Part shown: positions 43,779 through 56,232 of the stretch, in pieces
Layout of the letters: each line of letters opens with the position of its first letter
How positions within the stretch are numbered: position 1 is the stretch's first letter
Source of the DNA: Adiantum capillus-veneris
Lineage: Eukaryota; Streptophyta; Polypodiopsida; Polypodiales; Pteridaceae
Length of the DNA: 64,000 bases
Direction of reading: 5' to 3'
NCBI GenBank assembly: GCA_014529385.2
Contig: CM043954.1
Coordinates: forward strand, 3,728,501-3,792,500
Position numbers and translations under genes: made by a program
Notes under the pieces: model-generated
Database searches by the model: none
Told to the model about the DNA's origin: nothing
What the model saw: only the letters and a program-made list of their open reading frames with translations

Positions 43779-44159
43779 AATAGTTAGTTCACTGAACTAT
43801 AGATAATAAGTGTGATTTTGGCAAGTGGTTGAAAAGGGGATTTGAGGCCATAGGTATATGTCTTTAGTCATTGCCTGTTTTCCTACAAGTTTGTTCATGT
43901 TTGGACTTCATTTTCTTACTGAATCAATGAGATTTGCTTATGGATGACTTGGTTAGCTTTTGTTGTGTGACATATAGTTGAGTGTAGCTCTGGATAGACA
44001 GAGATTGTGTTTTCCAAGAGCCTGACAGCCTCTTGTAGCCTCCATACACTATTCGAGTTGACTTCTTTCCACGGCATGACATTTATGTATGTGGTTCTCA
44101 CTATCTCTATAATAAGAGTGAGGCTTGGCAACCAGCGAGCTCACAGAGGGTTTACATTT

Positions 44160-45890
44160 TGGTCTTTTGACAATTTGTTTTGCTCTTATTGTAGCTCACA
44201 CTAGATTCTTATAGCAATTTATATCTCTCATAAACATGTTTTATATTAAACTCCCTTGAGAGCCACCATGGAATGGCTATGATGTAAGTGTAATCTTCCG
44301 TTAGTTAAGCCAGTTCTCCCACTTTCATTATTTTGTTTTTGGTAAAGCTATTGGTTAAGCCAATGCTTTGGATATTTTTTAATAGTGCTACCTCAAGGAT
44401 GATAGAGGAAACTGAGTAATGTCTCCCATCACAAAGCTCATGGATGACATGAAGGTATGGTGTTGGTAGGTTGTAAGGATGAAAGAATGTTAACGTGACA
44501 TACTTTAAGCTATCTCAGATAGTGCTAATTAGCACAATTTTGACATATGCTAACTAGTACAATAACACGAGCTATATCTCTAAGATCTATGATGCATGAT
44601 ATATCAATAGAAAGCTCTTGAAACAAGGAATCCAAATATAAAAACTCTGACAAATTTTGATATTACTTGTAAAACTTTTATCATGCACCCAAGTTTTCTT
44701 AGATGTGCTAATTTGAATATGCTAACTAGCACAAAAAATATGTCACGTTAACATACTTTTACCCGTAAAGTAAATACTTTTTTGTACAATGAGTCAATGC
44801 TTCCCCTTGTGCTTTTGTAGACACCTTGCAAGAAGAGTCTTTCTCATGTAGATAGAGAGTGATAACAAATGCAAAGCTAGTGGTTGACTACACCTACTGC
44901 AACCCAAAAAAGAATATTAGGGTACACATGTGACCATATATATGTTTTTTTTACTTGAGATAACACAATCATCGTTCTTGGCCAGATCAATAGGAATTGT
45001 TGCACCCACAACCATGTTTGGTGGGTTAGGGAAAAGTTGATTACGTATATGGTTAGTGTCTAGATGCCACTACACACAGCAGCAACAAAGGTGACCCCAA
45101 AGGACCAAAGACGACTAAGGAAGAGGCCAATCACCACATATGGCAGCAAGGTAGACCCACACAAAAGAGCAAAGGGGGACGAAGAGAAGCCAAGGTAGAG
45201 GAGGCTCCAAAGGAAGAGAAGAAGACAAAGGAGCATGTTGCCCCTAGAAAGAGCCTTAGAAAAACACAAACACACGCCCAAAGAGAAGCAAAATAAGGAG
45301 ACAAAGGAGAAGCAGAGAAAGACATCAGAATAAGCAAATCCCAAGAAGAAGAAGGAAGAGAAGCAGAAGGAGTAAGAAAAGAAGAAGAAGATACCAGAAG
45401 AGCCAGAGACTAAGGAGGACAAAAAGAAAGAAGAAGAGCAAAAGAAAGAGTCAAACACTCCAAGAAAGAGCCCAAGAAGAACAAAGGAGGCCAACACAAG
45501 GAAGAGTCCTAAGACTCTTAGAACTCCCAAAAACATTTTATGAATCAATATTTTGTAAATAGAAAACATTTTGTAAACATTACATATTCTCTCCTTGAGA
45601 GAATTTTGTACACATTGCATATCCTCTCCTTTAGAACCAATATTTTTTGTAAAGGGTAAACACTACATCCCTTGTAAATTCTACAGCTTTCATTGGCTCC
45701 GGACTTGTGTAGCTCCCAATATAGTTTTTCAATTTTTGTTGCAAATGTCACAGTCCTTGCATCTGTCTATGCATGTTTTTCCAACTGTGTTGACAATAGC
45801 ATGTCAAGACCAAAAGCATAATCCATGCTATCTTCCAACTCTACACCTAAAGGGCCCTTAGGACTTGCAAGCCATAATTTTAAAAAAAAG
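44160..45890 (+). repeat. Dispersed repeat S, copy 1 (with Lys-rich block)
   Basis: Matches 49,440-50,510 in three places. These are TAGCTCACACTA..TTATATT.A near 44,190; a Lys/Arg/Glu-rich block at 45,060-45,540; and an end containing GCATGTCAAG...CATAATCCAT...TATCTTC near 45,800. The two copies are in the same orientation. They could be the LTRs of a large old element or two dispersed copies. Confidence 0.55.
45060..45540 (+). pseudogene. Lys/Arg/Glu-rich block in repeat S, copy 1
   Basis: On the plus strand the frames are dominated by Lys, Arg, Glu and Gln (RRSRERHQNKQIP, KKRRRYQKSQRLRRTKRKKK), with stops. The corresponding block at 49,697-49,921 is open. The purine-rich composition (AAGAAGAG) itself could give this, so coding is uncertain. 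Confidence 0.35.
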
Positions 45891-45899
45891 GGAAAGTAA

Positions 45900-47406
45900 G
45901 ATTATGTATTGTAGAAGCAAAGAATGGTACAAAGAAAGAAATCATTATCTATGCACCTTCTTTCCAGCTATCTAGAAAGTAAAATTTCTAAACAAATCTA
46001 TCTTCTCATTGTGTAAGTCCTACCTCACTTGGCCAATGTGCACTTGATTCTTATCTTCAATGTTGACATATGTTCACTGTTCTTCCATACAGCAATTTCA
46101 TGGATGGGGTTCTCATTAAAATCACCCATGTTTTCATCTAAAGGGATCAGGTCACCCCCCACATGATGCCATTGACTATTTAAAAAAATGATATAATAAA
46201 GTTTTGGGTATCGATCATGTATTTACAGGTAATGGATCCAAATTTCACTCTGCAAAGGACTCCATTCAGTGTTTTTTGAACCCAACCTTCATCCAAAAAT
46301 TTTAATAAATCTTCATTATCTAAGCACTTAACCGACATCATTGTTCTAGACACTTTTCACGTCTACCTTTGCATTAAAAAATCCACAAATACAATGATGG
46401 GCATAAAAATTGAAACTCTTCTGCTTGCTTGCAATGTTGGCCTTTAAAAAAATTTGGATCTCATAAAAATATCTTGCACCTATAGCTTTCACTTGTTGAA
46501 TGGCCACTCTCCACTTCTAGAATTATGTAATGCAAGCTTAGAGAGAGTACCCCAATCCTTCATGCATTTTGGTAGAGCATAAAAATGATCATTAAAAAAT
46601 ATCCCTTTTTCTGCCAGAGATCCATGACTTCTCCCTTTGTAAAGCTCTTCACCAATGGTTCCATGGAAAATATCCAAAATATCTATGACACACTCCACTG
46701 GCTACCATTCCTCTATGCTTGAAGGATATGGGTCTGTAATGAGCATAGTACAAAACATGCACAAAAAATATAGCAATCAAGCAAAGAACCACAAACAATC
46801 GAAAGCAAAGTGGAAATAATTCATTGTGTACACATGAACCACTTATAGTGAGCTCTATGCAGAGCAAGATTTGAGCTCTAGGGATGGAAATAAAGCTCCT
46901 TGTGCATGTAAACATGCTACAGTAAAACCTCCTTCACTGTCTTCTTGGCTCCAACAAGTCGAAAAACTTTCACTCTTCCTTTCCAACATGAAAAGAATGA
47001 ATTTTTGAATGAAGTTTTTCTTCTCATGTTCTATTGCATTATAATCCAACTACCCTTGGTTAAGGATATTGGGATCCATTGGTTGTCCTCGTCTAATGTG
47101 GCATACGTGATGATGGTTTCAATGGATGTGCTAGGGCGTTTAGATCGGCCGGGTGGACTTCATTGCTTGAGGAGAATAGAATGTAGTTGAAGATGAAGAG
47201 AGGGCATCAAGAAGAGGAGGAAGAAGCAGGTGGTGAGACAAAGAGAGGTGGGAATAGGTGGGAAAGAAGACCTTGTTGATGTAAAAAGATCAAGTACTTG
47301 AAAGTTACCTCACATTGTGGCTCAAAGAAAATTCATTTTAGAAAATCAAAAGCAATTGTTTAAAAGAAGATTTTGTAACAGAAGTCCTTCTCTCATTGGC
47401 TTAGAG

Positions 47407-47471
<65 letters not shown>

Positions 47472-47590
47472 AACATTAAAAGGCAAAAAAGAGACCTCTA
47501 ACTTTCCCTAATGCATCCGAAGAACTAGATTTGGTTGATGAATCTTCAGTTGTTAACTCATTGAAATTGGAGCTTGCTTTTTCTCTGCGA
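45900..47590. other. No gene seen
   Basis: AT-rich stretch without a supported frame. A (CT)n run lies at 47,409-47,470. Confidence 0.45.
47409..47470. repeat. (CT)31 microsatellite
   Basis: About 62 bp of uninterrupted CT. Confidence 0.95.
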
Positions 47591-47599
47591 CCCTTCTCC

Positions 47600-48370
47600 T
47601 TCTTAGCCTGATGTTCCAGTTTCAAAGCTATTTATACTAGATAATTAATTTTTTTGGTAGGTGTTGGCACTTCGTGTTCTTTGAGGTTCTTCCTTCTGAA
47701 TCCACTTGGAAACCAAGCGCACATATGCTTCTCTAAGGGTGGTTCATTCAGTTGCTCGTCAGCTCTTTAAATTTCTCCACATAACGCCTACCAAAAGCAT
47801 ACCTTGCCTAATCTTATCAAGTTCATAGAGGATATCCTCATCCCCTCAGTTCTCACTATACTCTAGTGAGAAGATTTTCTTTATTTTGTTGTATGTCCTC
47901 AGCTTACAGGCTGCATAATGATAGTACCATATTCCTGCAGCATATTTTCGAGTTTGTGAAAATACTTTGTCCAATCATCTGCATCTACATCTTTCAGATC
48001 AGCAAATTACTCAACGCCTGAATATGAACGTGTAGGTCATATATGCGACTGTCTTTGAAAGTGGAAAATGCTATTTTCATATCACTAGACCTCTCCCCAT
48101 GTTTGTATTTTATGTGATGATCTAACGACATTTCCTTGCATCTGGATTTATCATTGTGACTTGGTTTTCTCTCTTGATGTATGTTATCGTTATGATAGTC
48201 AATGTCTACTTCCCATTTTTCATTGTAGTTGTCATCAATCTCTCTGACTGTATTAGCTTCTTTTTCTTGATCGAGCTTTATTTGAAAATTTGATCGTTGA
48301 GGCCTACATTTGGCTCCATCATTAGTGTCCATGTGATCTTTGACCTTCCCTTTTTGAACCAAATGACAAG
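47600..48370 (-). pseudogene. Possible gag remnant between the two S repeats
   Basis: The open part 48,362-47,994 reads HHIKYKHGERSSDMKIAFST and FKDSRIYDLHVHIQALSNLL. Further down, in other frames, are HKLENMLQEYGT and ILYELDKIRQGMLLVG. The style recalls the helical gag domain of plant gypsy elements, but no knuckle, protease or RT supports it. Low confidence; an unrelated decayed ORF is possible. Confidence 0.25.
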
Positions 48371-49439
48371 ATCCTTTTGAAGGAAACTGTCTTTCACCGC
48401 TTTTTGAATGTCTTCATCTTGCCTAAGCTGAGTTACCCGCATCAACACCTATAATTCCTTCAGTTTCTTTGGCTTCATATCATTGTTTCTCAACATGATA
48501 TTCTTGTTATGATTCCTCTGCCACTGTATTTGATATTTAGTAATCGTTTAAGGCAACTCTTCCTCCTCGAGTTGATTGTTGTCAAGCATTGTGAATGAAT
48601 CACTAACTCTGAATTCTAATTGAGAGATTGGCTCTTGTCAATCTCTTTAGCTCACTAATATGATCGTCAAAATGACATGAGCTAGATCGCTTTGAAAAAT
48701 AGTCTAGAGTTAGATTCAAAGTCAAGGACTAGACTTTAGACTCAAGATATTCAGAAGATAGATTTAGACTCAAACAACTAGATGATAGATACAGACTTCA
48801 GATAACCAGCTTCAGATACATAACATATTTCACATAGTAGAGAAAGAATTGGAAATAACATATTCAAATGATAGAAAACTAGAATGAGCAACTGGATGTG
48901 TATTAAGATTCAGACGGTAATTTGAGGTACAAGAATTTGGGGAGCGATGCTCTGGAGTGATTGAGCAATACAATTATACAAATGTTAGCACTGAGTGCCC
49001 CTAAGTGCTATAAGATGCCTCCTATGTAGAGTTCCAACAGATACAAGAGTCAAAATCCTTAAAATGGGATTAGTGGGTCATATTTATAGATGTCCACATT
49101 GGGGTTTGACTAATCACAAAGTCACATAACATCGAGTAATTGTAGATAACTCCATCAAGTAACTCGTCCGGGTATCGAAAGGCTCCACCCAAGTCCTTGC
49201 ATTCAGAAAGGTTGTTGACAGTTGATAACAAAATTTTGTATCTTTTTGCAGATTGTTGATGCAGTATTCTAAGTTGGATGTTCAACAAAAATTGGAGATG
49301 ATTGATCCAACCTTCTTCCACTTTTTGAGAGTTGAATCATCAATTAATGAACTGAAAATTAGGGTATCCAACTTAGATTTTGAGACCGATGAGCTTATCT
49401 TGATCTCTTATTGTGAGAAGTATGTTTTTTTTGCAAATG
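48371..49439. other. No gene seen
   Basis: AT-rich; a run of AGATT/AGACT words (48,680-48,850) looks like simple drift. No supported feature. Confidence 0.45.
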
Positions 49440-49696
49440 CTATTTTAAATTTGATAGGTTTATCTTTGCTTTTCACAAATTCATTTGCTCTTAGCTCACA
49501 CTAAAGTTTCCTAGTCATTGACATCACTGTTAAGACATGCTTTATATTGAGATCTCTTGATTCACTCGATGAATGGTCATGTTGTATGTGTACTATACTC
49601 TTCATTTTTCTATTTGTTTCCTTTGGATAATTTTTTGTTTGATATGATTTAGATATTCGTAAATAATACTTCCTCAAGCCTTTATAGTAGAAACAA

Positions 49697-49921
49697 TTGA
49701 GAAATGTCCACCCATATGAGGACCAAAAGAAGGCAAGGGAGGAGAAGAAGAAAGAGGTTGAGGAGAAAAAGAAAGAGGAAGAAGAGGCAAAGAAGCAAAA
49801 GAAGAAAGACCCAAATGCTAAGGAGAAAAGAAAAAAGAGGCTAAGGAGGAGGACGAAGAAGCAAAAGAGCAGAAGCAGAACAAACCCAACACTCCAAAAA
49901 AGGGGCTCAAAGGGGACATAG
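49697..49921 (+). CDS. Lys/Glu-rich ORF, 74 aa, in repeat S copy 2
   Basis: An intact short frame, about half Lys and Glu (EEKKKEVEEKKKEEEEAKKQ), becoming Lys/Arg-rich. A long charged helix is expected. It belongs to the same block as 45,060-45,540. It is low in complexity and may not be a real gene. Confidence 0.3.
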   Translation: MRNVHPYEDQKKAREEKKKEVEEKKKEEEEAKKQKKKDPNAKEKRKKRLRRRTKKQKSRSRTNPTLQKRGSKGT

Positions 49922-50199
49922 AATGCCACCCCAAAGAAGATTCATAAGACTCCTGGTGAAGTTCAAGTAAAACATTGTATAAAGCGCACATAACATTTTG
50001 TAGAGAATGTATAGTATCTCTTCTTGAGAACCTACATTTTGTATAGCTATACACCCTTTGTAAATTTAAAATTTTCAATTACAAACTGAGAAAATAAAAG
50101 TAAATTAATCCAAAGGCTTCCATTGTTATAATTTCATTAACTCCAACTCTTATGATCTCCTAATATAGTATTTCAGGTCCAGTCAAAATTGTAGCGATC

Positions 50200-50385
50200 C
50201 TTGCATTTGTTTTGCACCTTCAATCCACTCATAATTGTGGCTATCCTTGAGTTTGTTTCCGCACGTTCAATCCACTCATAATAATGGCAATCCTTGCGTT
50301 TGTTTTTGCACATTTAGTCCAATTCAAGTCCACTCATAATTGTGGCCATCCTTGCGTTTGTTTCTGCATGTTTAGTCCAATTTAA
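50200..50385 (+). repeat. Minisatellite of about 57-65 bp units in repeat S copy 2
   Basis: Three and a half copies of CCACTCATAATTGTGGC..TCCTTGCGTTTGTTT.TGCA. Copy 1 has a single unit (around 45,735). Confidence 0.8.
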
Positions 50386-50510
50386 TTGTATTGAAAGTTA
50401 GCATGTCAAGCTCCAAATCATAATCCATATTATCTTCAAATCTTATACTTGAAGGGATTAAGTACATTATCAACCATGGTGGGAGTAGTTAAAGGTAAGT
50501 TGAGATAATG

Positions 50511-52911
50511 AAAGCTAACTCTGAGTCTCGCTCTACTTCATTTCTCTTCTCTACTTCCTCCTTCCCCTTCCTCTCCTTTTCTATGGTCTTCTGCTCATGA
50601 ACTTTGCTTTCTTTTTTCCTATGTCTCTTGCTCACAAGACATGAAAAGAGAAACATACGTCCTTAACCATATTTCTATCTCTATTTCTCATTCTAAGTGT
50701 AAATGTGGACTTTGAAAATTGATGATGAGATTGTGATATGGTAGCATTGTTGTCCTTTCACCATACGAAAACCTTAAGCATGGCATTAGCACATCCTTTT
50801 ACATCCAATTACACATTTGTTTACATCCAACTACACAAAAGCATTACAAAATTGAAACCAACAAAATGAGCCATTTACACCAAGCAAGTAATTGTCATTA
50901 ATATCAAAATATTTTGCACAAAATGCAAGTTGTAGGCAACAATGGGTATAAACTGCCAACAATATTGGCGATAAGGTAGGGCCTGACTAGGGAGTAAGCG
51001 TTAGCTTGAGAATAGATGTACAATCCCCTCTTATCACTTGTTTGCACATGACTTTATTTTCAATCTTTTTTTAAAATTTCGAGCTATAAGGGAACAAAAC
51101 ATTAGCACTATGACGCGAATAAAAAATGATAGGAAAAAAATCATTATTTACACACATTTTTGCTATCTATTTCAAAAGCAAAAGCTAAAACACTATGGTC
51201 GTGCACACAATCAATTGTTAATGACAAGTTGCTGACAGAGTGTTTCAAAGTCCATATCTTAAAAATCTTGGACATGATGCGTCAACAATTCACGAATGGA
51301 GATTCTTGGACATAGTGTGGGCTACAACTTTAGATTTCTATGAGGCAACAGGTGCTCAAGATGGCATTCTTTTCAATGACAAGTTGATAGTTGCAAATCC
51401 GAGGTATAACTAGTAGTCAACGACCGTTGGGGTGCTCATGGTAGTTTCTTCATGAACTTGGTCTTCCTACACATGTCCACTACTGCTAGGGAGCTCATGG
51501 TAGCTTCTTCACCGACTTGGTCTTCCTACATATTTTCACTAAGAGCACAAAGAGTGTGTTGAGATTTATGCATCGCAAGTGAATTTTCAATGTGGTTCCA
51601 TTAGCTCAAATGATTATTTTATTCATTTGACTTGATTCTTGATTGGGCAATTTACTAGGTGGGGTACTTAAAGCCCTCTAACCCTACACTTCTACATCAA
51701 CAACTTTGACAAAACTATACATAAGTTGTTCAACAAATAGGGAACTAATTTTTTCAAGTAAGCTTTACTTTATATCAGGCATGCATAACAAGTAACCTAT
51801 GTCAATCAAATATGAGCCATTTGAATAAAGTTTCTCTAACCCTTACCACGCAATATTCACAAAGGACATTAAGGCTACCACAACATACCAGATTTCAGCA
51901 TTTTAGTGTCCCATTTAGAAGCCAAAAAACCGAAAAGCTTTGGACCGTATCAATAGCACTCAAAAACTTTTGCCTAATACAACATTAAAAATAACCTTAC
52001 TCAATTTAACCTTGCAATTTTTGTAAAGTTTAAGTTTACCTGCTAGCACTTTTGAACATGAGTGGAAAAGTAATATTCAACAAGTATATGTAATGAACAA
52101 AAAATGTACAAATAACCTGAGAGGTTGAAGCTACGAGGATTTCTCCAAACTTAGCCATAGATGTCTAGCAAATTCACATTGTAGTGGGAACCAAAGTTTG
52201 CAAATCAAGTATAAGTGAGCAATGAAATGCTAACCTTTAGTAGCCAGGAGAAGGGGCAGGCTAACGTGATCGAGATGCTTGAGATGGCAGAACAAAGTCA
52301 GGGTGGGGCTTCTTCATTATGATACCTCCAAGAATCCTTGCAGGTCGGAGCAATTGCCACTAGTCGGCCTCGTTGCGGTAGGGCAACATATTTCTTTAGA
52401 AAGACCGTAAACTGTAGGTAAAGAGTTACCAAGAATGGAACTTCTATTGGTTGACCAGTGCTTTCAGACTTATCTGACTTAGAAAGATTGATTTAACTTT
52501 TGCTACCCAAGCAGAGGAAAAGTGTATCCAAACTTATTTTACAGAGCATAAAAACTTCCTAGGGTAGATAATTTAATTGGGAGAACGCTTGTCTCACTTT
52601 TAGTAACAATGCATTCGAGGAGAAAGCTTGTCTCACTTCTAATTAGGAAAGCTTGTTCATGATTAGTGACAAAGTTCCTTTGTGTGCGTGAGTTGAGTAG
52701 GTCGCCCACGCGCGTGTTGGGGGGAGGGGGAGAGGGGGACTGAAAGATTGTGTTGATAAACTCTTGATAAACTCGTGTGTTGATAAACTCTTGGGTTGAG
52801 AGCTGTACTTACCTGCAATTAAGTGGCCTATATGTCCCCAGATTTGATTACTCACAAATGCTACCGACATATACAGGCAGGTGGTTCATGGGTGTACAAG
52901 ATGGTTAACAA
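50511..52911. other. No gene seen; 3' flank of the glycosyltransferase gene
   Basis: AT-rich region without a supported frame. A short TTGATAAACTC repeat (three copies) lies at about 52,750-52,800. The gene's 3' untranslated region should be in its right end, but I cannot place a poly(A) site. Confidence 0.45.
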
Positions 52912-55160
52912 TTAGTGGGTTGGGGTGGAGATGAAGTGTTGAAGGACCCAGCCAATTCGCTGAGCCATGTGCTCTTCAAGAAAACGCTGTTGTACCCGCT
53001 CGTAGCCCCTTCTTCCCATTTCCTTTCTCATGGATGCATCATTCGCAAGGTGGACCATGTTTCTTGTGAGAACACCCACCCCCTCCTTCCCCACTGGATG
53101 CAGCAATCCAGTAGTGCCATTTACAATTATCTCCTTTGTGCCGCCAGCTTCAGTCCCCTGCACATAGGTAATGTCATTAAACGATCCATTTCATCAATCA
53201 TGTTGTGTTTGACATTGCTTGTAAGGCCAAGCTCAGTCAAGCACCATCATCGCTTCTCCACCATGTATTTGGCACTACTTACAGAAAAAGCAGTAAAGTT
53301 TCCCAAGCACATACCAATACTTACCTAGTCTCTGCTGGGAATGAGGTGCAAAACATCACAAACTCACCAAGACAGGCAGCTGAAATGCCATGGCTTCGAT
53401 TGTTATGCGCCCAAAACATTCCCCGCGCCCCTGCATTTTGAAAACTACTTGATTCAATTGCGACTAGGCACATGATAATCGTCACGTGTAAAACTGCCAC
53501 AGGAAAAGGTCAGAAATCAGGTACATGCCTGTGAATTTTGCACCAGTACATCAATGGCAGCCAAGTAGGGAATAACATTCATGGTTTTGTTTATAAAATG
53601 CACCAAATGCTCAATCTTCTTCTCCGCCACAAAAGATCTGAGTTCCAGTTCATACTTGCTGGGAGCTGCATCACAGCCCACAATAACTGCATGCAAGGTG
53701 TTGAGTGACTGCTTATCAAGAAGTTGAACCGCCTCAGCAAACGACTTCAAGAACAAGTCTTGGCCCTTACCACGTGATACACCTGTCAATCGCATTCATA
53801 GAAATATTTGTTCCATTCGGTACCTTAATTGGTTGCTGGAACAAATATTCATACCAGGCTTAAGTGTTTGTGATTGTGGGTGCGTGCATATGTGCACATG
53901 TTGGCCAACTGTGTGCATGCTTTGAAAGGTGACTGCTCTCATCATTTGGGCTTTTGCATTTCCCTTGTGTTATACGTGGTTCAGGGAAAACACATTAGTT
54001 GAGAGGGAAATTTTGCTTTAACTTGTAGCACCATTAGCACATGCATATGAAGATATTTCTGTTTTGACACTTTTGATTAAAAGATGTTTATAAAATTCAT
54101 CCTCTGATCGTCCAACATATAAATGACCTTTACAAATTCAAAGATAACTGACCAGATATACAGTCCCACAACCAAAGGGGAGCGCTTTATTTCATCATTC
54201 TCTTTGCTAATTTTAGTCGTTGGTATAGGAACCATACTGTCGTTGCAAACACAATCATGGTGCTTGGAGAGATGTTTTTTGCAATCAATGCCACAACGAG
54301 ATGGCCATATGATGGAACAACAAGATACCTGGTTGATGTTAGCATAGGATTTGTATGGTTTTAGGAGAGCATTTTCTTTGGGTTTCCTAATAAACGTGCC
54401 ATCAAGAAGATTCCTTTAAATTCGAAGGCCCATGCATGATAGATTCAAAGATAAGAAGAGCATGAGACATCTAGTCAACCACTACCTGCAGTCTGGCTCC
54501 TCCTATTTCTCCCTACAAAGTTTTCTTCAAGCTGATTCTAATTCCTCTCTCTAGAGATCAAAACCACTAATTTTCTTCTCTGCTTTGGAAATCTACTGGC
54601 TGCTATTTCACAAGGCAGCCATGGGCCTCTAAAAGCACAACTCAGGGGTCTCTTTTGAATCGTTGAACCTGAGCCTGCAGCTCTATCTACCATCCATCCA
54701 TTGTACATTTCCTGCTGCTACGGAAAAAAATTACGTACAAAAGCGCCAGCTACGGCAGCCGATGGCCACCCCAAACACTCTCGTGCATGAGCAACCTGGC
54801 TACACGAGGAGGAACCTAGCAAAACAAAACTAGCAGACGACATGGTAGAGGTTTACAAGAAAGTTTAAAACAACACTACCAAATTATTTAAATCTGCAGA
54901 AAACTTACATACCAGCATTACAAGTTTACAATTTTTTTAAACCAAGTAACCAAGCAACCAGATTATGTGAGCATGCAAGAAATTTACCCAAAAAAATTAA
55001 CTCACTGTTAATCACTGCAAACACAAGGTCGTCGTCACTTAAGCCAATAACTTCACGTACATGTTGTCGCAGAATGTTTCGAACTAAAAGATCCTCTGAT
55101 GCCTGTGTCAGCTCTCTGCTGTTGCCCAGATGAACAACATATGTTGGTGGCATAGTTATG
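52912..55160 (-). CDS. GT4-family (GT-B fold) glycosyltransferase, last four exons
   Basis: Exons on the minus strand: 55,160-55,006; 53,782-53,529; 53,430-53,368; 53,157-52,912 (stop TAA). Joined, they code about 239 residues of the C-terminal Rossmann domain. The first exon has TYVVHLGNSRELTQASEDL; then NS/VSRGKGQDLFLKSF; then DVLVQNSQ; then GECFGRITIEAMAF, which carries the E-x7-E motif of retaining GT4 enzymes; then GGTKEIIVNGTTGLLHP. From memory this resembles Arabidopsis At1g75420/At1g19710, putative sugar-nucleotide transferases of unknown acceptor. Introns: 1,223 bp (GTGAGT...AG), 98 bp (GC...AG), 210 bp (GTGAGT...AG). No stops in exons and frames fit at all joins, so the gene is probably functional or recently so. 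The N-terminal half is not visible upstream, where retroelements start at 55,262; it may lie beyond the window or be lost. Confidence 0.85.
53431..53528 (-). other. GC-AG intron in the glycosyltransferase gene
   Basis: After ...QNSQ the minus strand reads CAG|GCATGT, and the next exon starts after GCAG. The GT three bases further on would break the frame into GRGECFG, so GC is the donor the frame requires. Confidence 0.7.
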
Positions 55161-55261
55161 CTGTAAACCAGTGAAAGAAACACACTTCAAAACCTTAAAG
55201 AAGAAGAAGTAAAGTAAAGAAGATCTACACATCTTAACATGTACATATTGTTTCACCAAGT

Positions 55262-56083
55262 TTATCCACGAATAAACATGCAATTAGGTAAAGAATGGAG
55301 GCTCTGCTCACCACGGATGACCACGGGAGAGGAACCTTCCAGCGAGAGAATGAGCGTGTTTGCTTTCCAGTCAAAGAGTGGAGCATGCTCATGAAACCAT
55401 TTAATGCCGAAAATCATATCACATCCTGAGAGAGGAGAAACAACAAATAACACACTAGGACATTCATGCGTGATTAAAGAGTGCATGCCGGGAGCGAAAC
55501 CAGACACCTCGATAGGAGCCGCTGGAATAGCTTCTAGGCGAGCTCTCTTTACAAGAGAATCACTGACCACATCCTGCATACTGCCAGAGTCAAACAAAAC
55601 TACAACACGTTGACCATTCACATGACCATAACATTTAAAGAGAGACTCACAAGGTGCTCATCAGAAAATGTGTGATGTACTTTCTGGCCTAATCAAGTGC
55701 TGCGATTCTATGGTTGATTTTGGGGGTGCTTTCTTAGGACAAACATTTTTTACGTAACCTTTAGTGTGATGTTGATAGCATCTTCCTTCTTTGCCATAAG
55801 CGGCTCTTTCTTCCAAAGTTAACCATCCTCCGAAGATTCCTTGAGCAGATTTTTCATCATGTGTCAACTTAGGTTTATCTTGAGATTTGTTCTTTCCCTT
55901 AGCGTTTTAGGTGCGGAGGAAGATTGAGAAGAAGAGTTACCGTTATGCTTATCATTGGTTTTACCGTTCTTACCATTCGGTGGGTTCTGAGGGTTCTGAG
56001 AGGTACTTTGAGACGCCTTGGCCTCCTTAGGCTTATCGTACTGAGGTACAAAGGTATTGAAGGGAAAGAAAGGGTAGGAAAAC
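55262..56083 (-). pseudogene. Gypsy fragment K: gag end, knuckle-like region and retropepsin
   Basis: Order on the minus strand: a Ser/Asn/Lys-rich gag end (56,070-55,870), a degenerate knuckle (CYQHHTKGYVKNVC, 55,780-55,740 region) and a retropepsin domain 55,621-55,262. The last reads VVVLFDSGSMQDVVSDSLV with DSG intact (55,591-55,583), then DMIFGIKWFHEHAPLFDWK (gypsy ILG..W motif). RT and the rest are absent. It lies about 100 bp upstream of the first visible glycosyltransferase exon. Confidence 0.75.
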
Positions 56084-56227
56084 CGTTTTGGATGTAAACC
56101 GCCGTGCTGCACGCTTCCGCCCAGTATAACCAGGGCAAAGAAGCATGCGCAAGCATCACACGAGCCATCTCCATGATAGTTCAATTCTTCCGCTCAACAA
56201 CTCCGTTCTGGGAAGGAGTGTAAGGAG
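56084..56227 (-). pseudogene. Element J integrase, distal piece
   Basis: Reads TPYTPSQNGVVERKN (catalytic Glu), a stop, then EMARVMLAHASLPWLYWAEA and AVYIQN. It continues the frame cut by element I at 59,388. The match to copia ends near AVYIQN, where K begins. Confidence 0.8.
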
Positions 56228-56232
56228 TAGTC

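Larger units (their letters stand above)
49440..50510 (+). repeat. Dispersed repeat S, copy 2
   Basis: Same orientation and order of landmarks as 44,160-45,890, but shorter. The block GAGAAATGTCCACCC...GAAGAAGAAAG is followed by ACATTTTGTAGAGAATG and ends TTATACTTGAAGGGATT. Confidence 0.55.

Noticed and set aside
52915-53328. 137-aa plus-strand frame
   Set aside because: Antisense to the last exon and intron of the glycosyltransferase gene, which has conserved motifs and splice sites.
55404-55613. 69-aa plus-strand frame
   Set aside because: Antisense to the K retropepsin domain.
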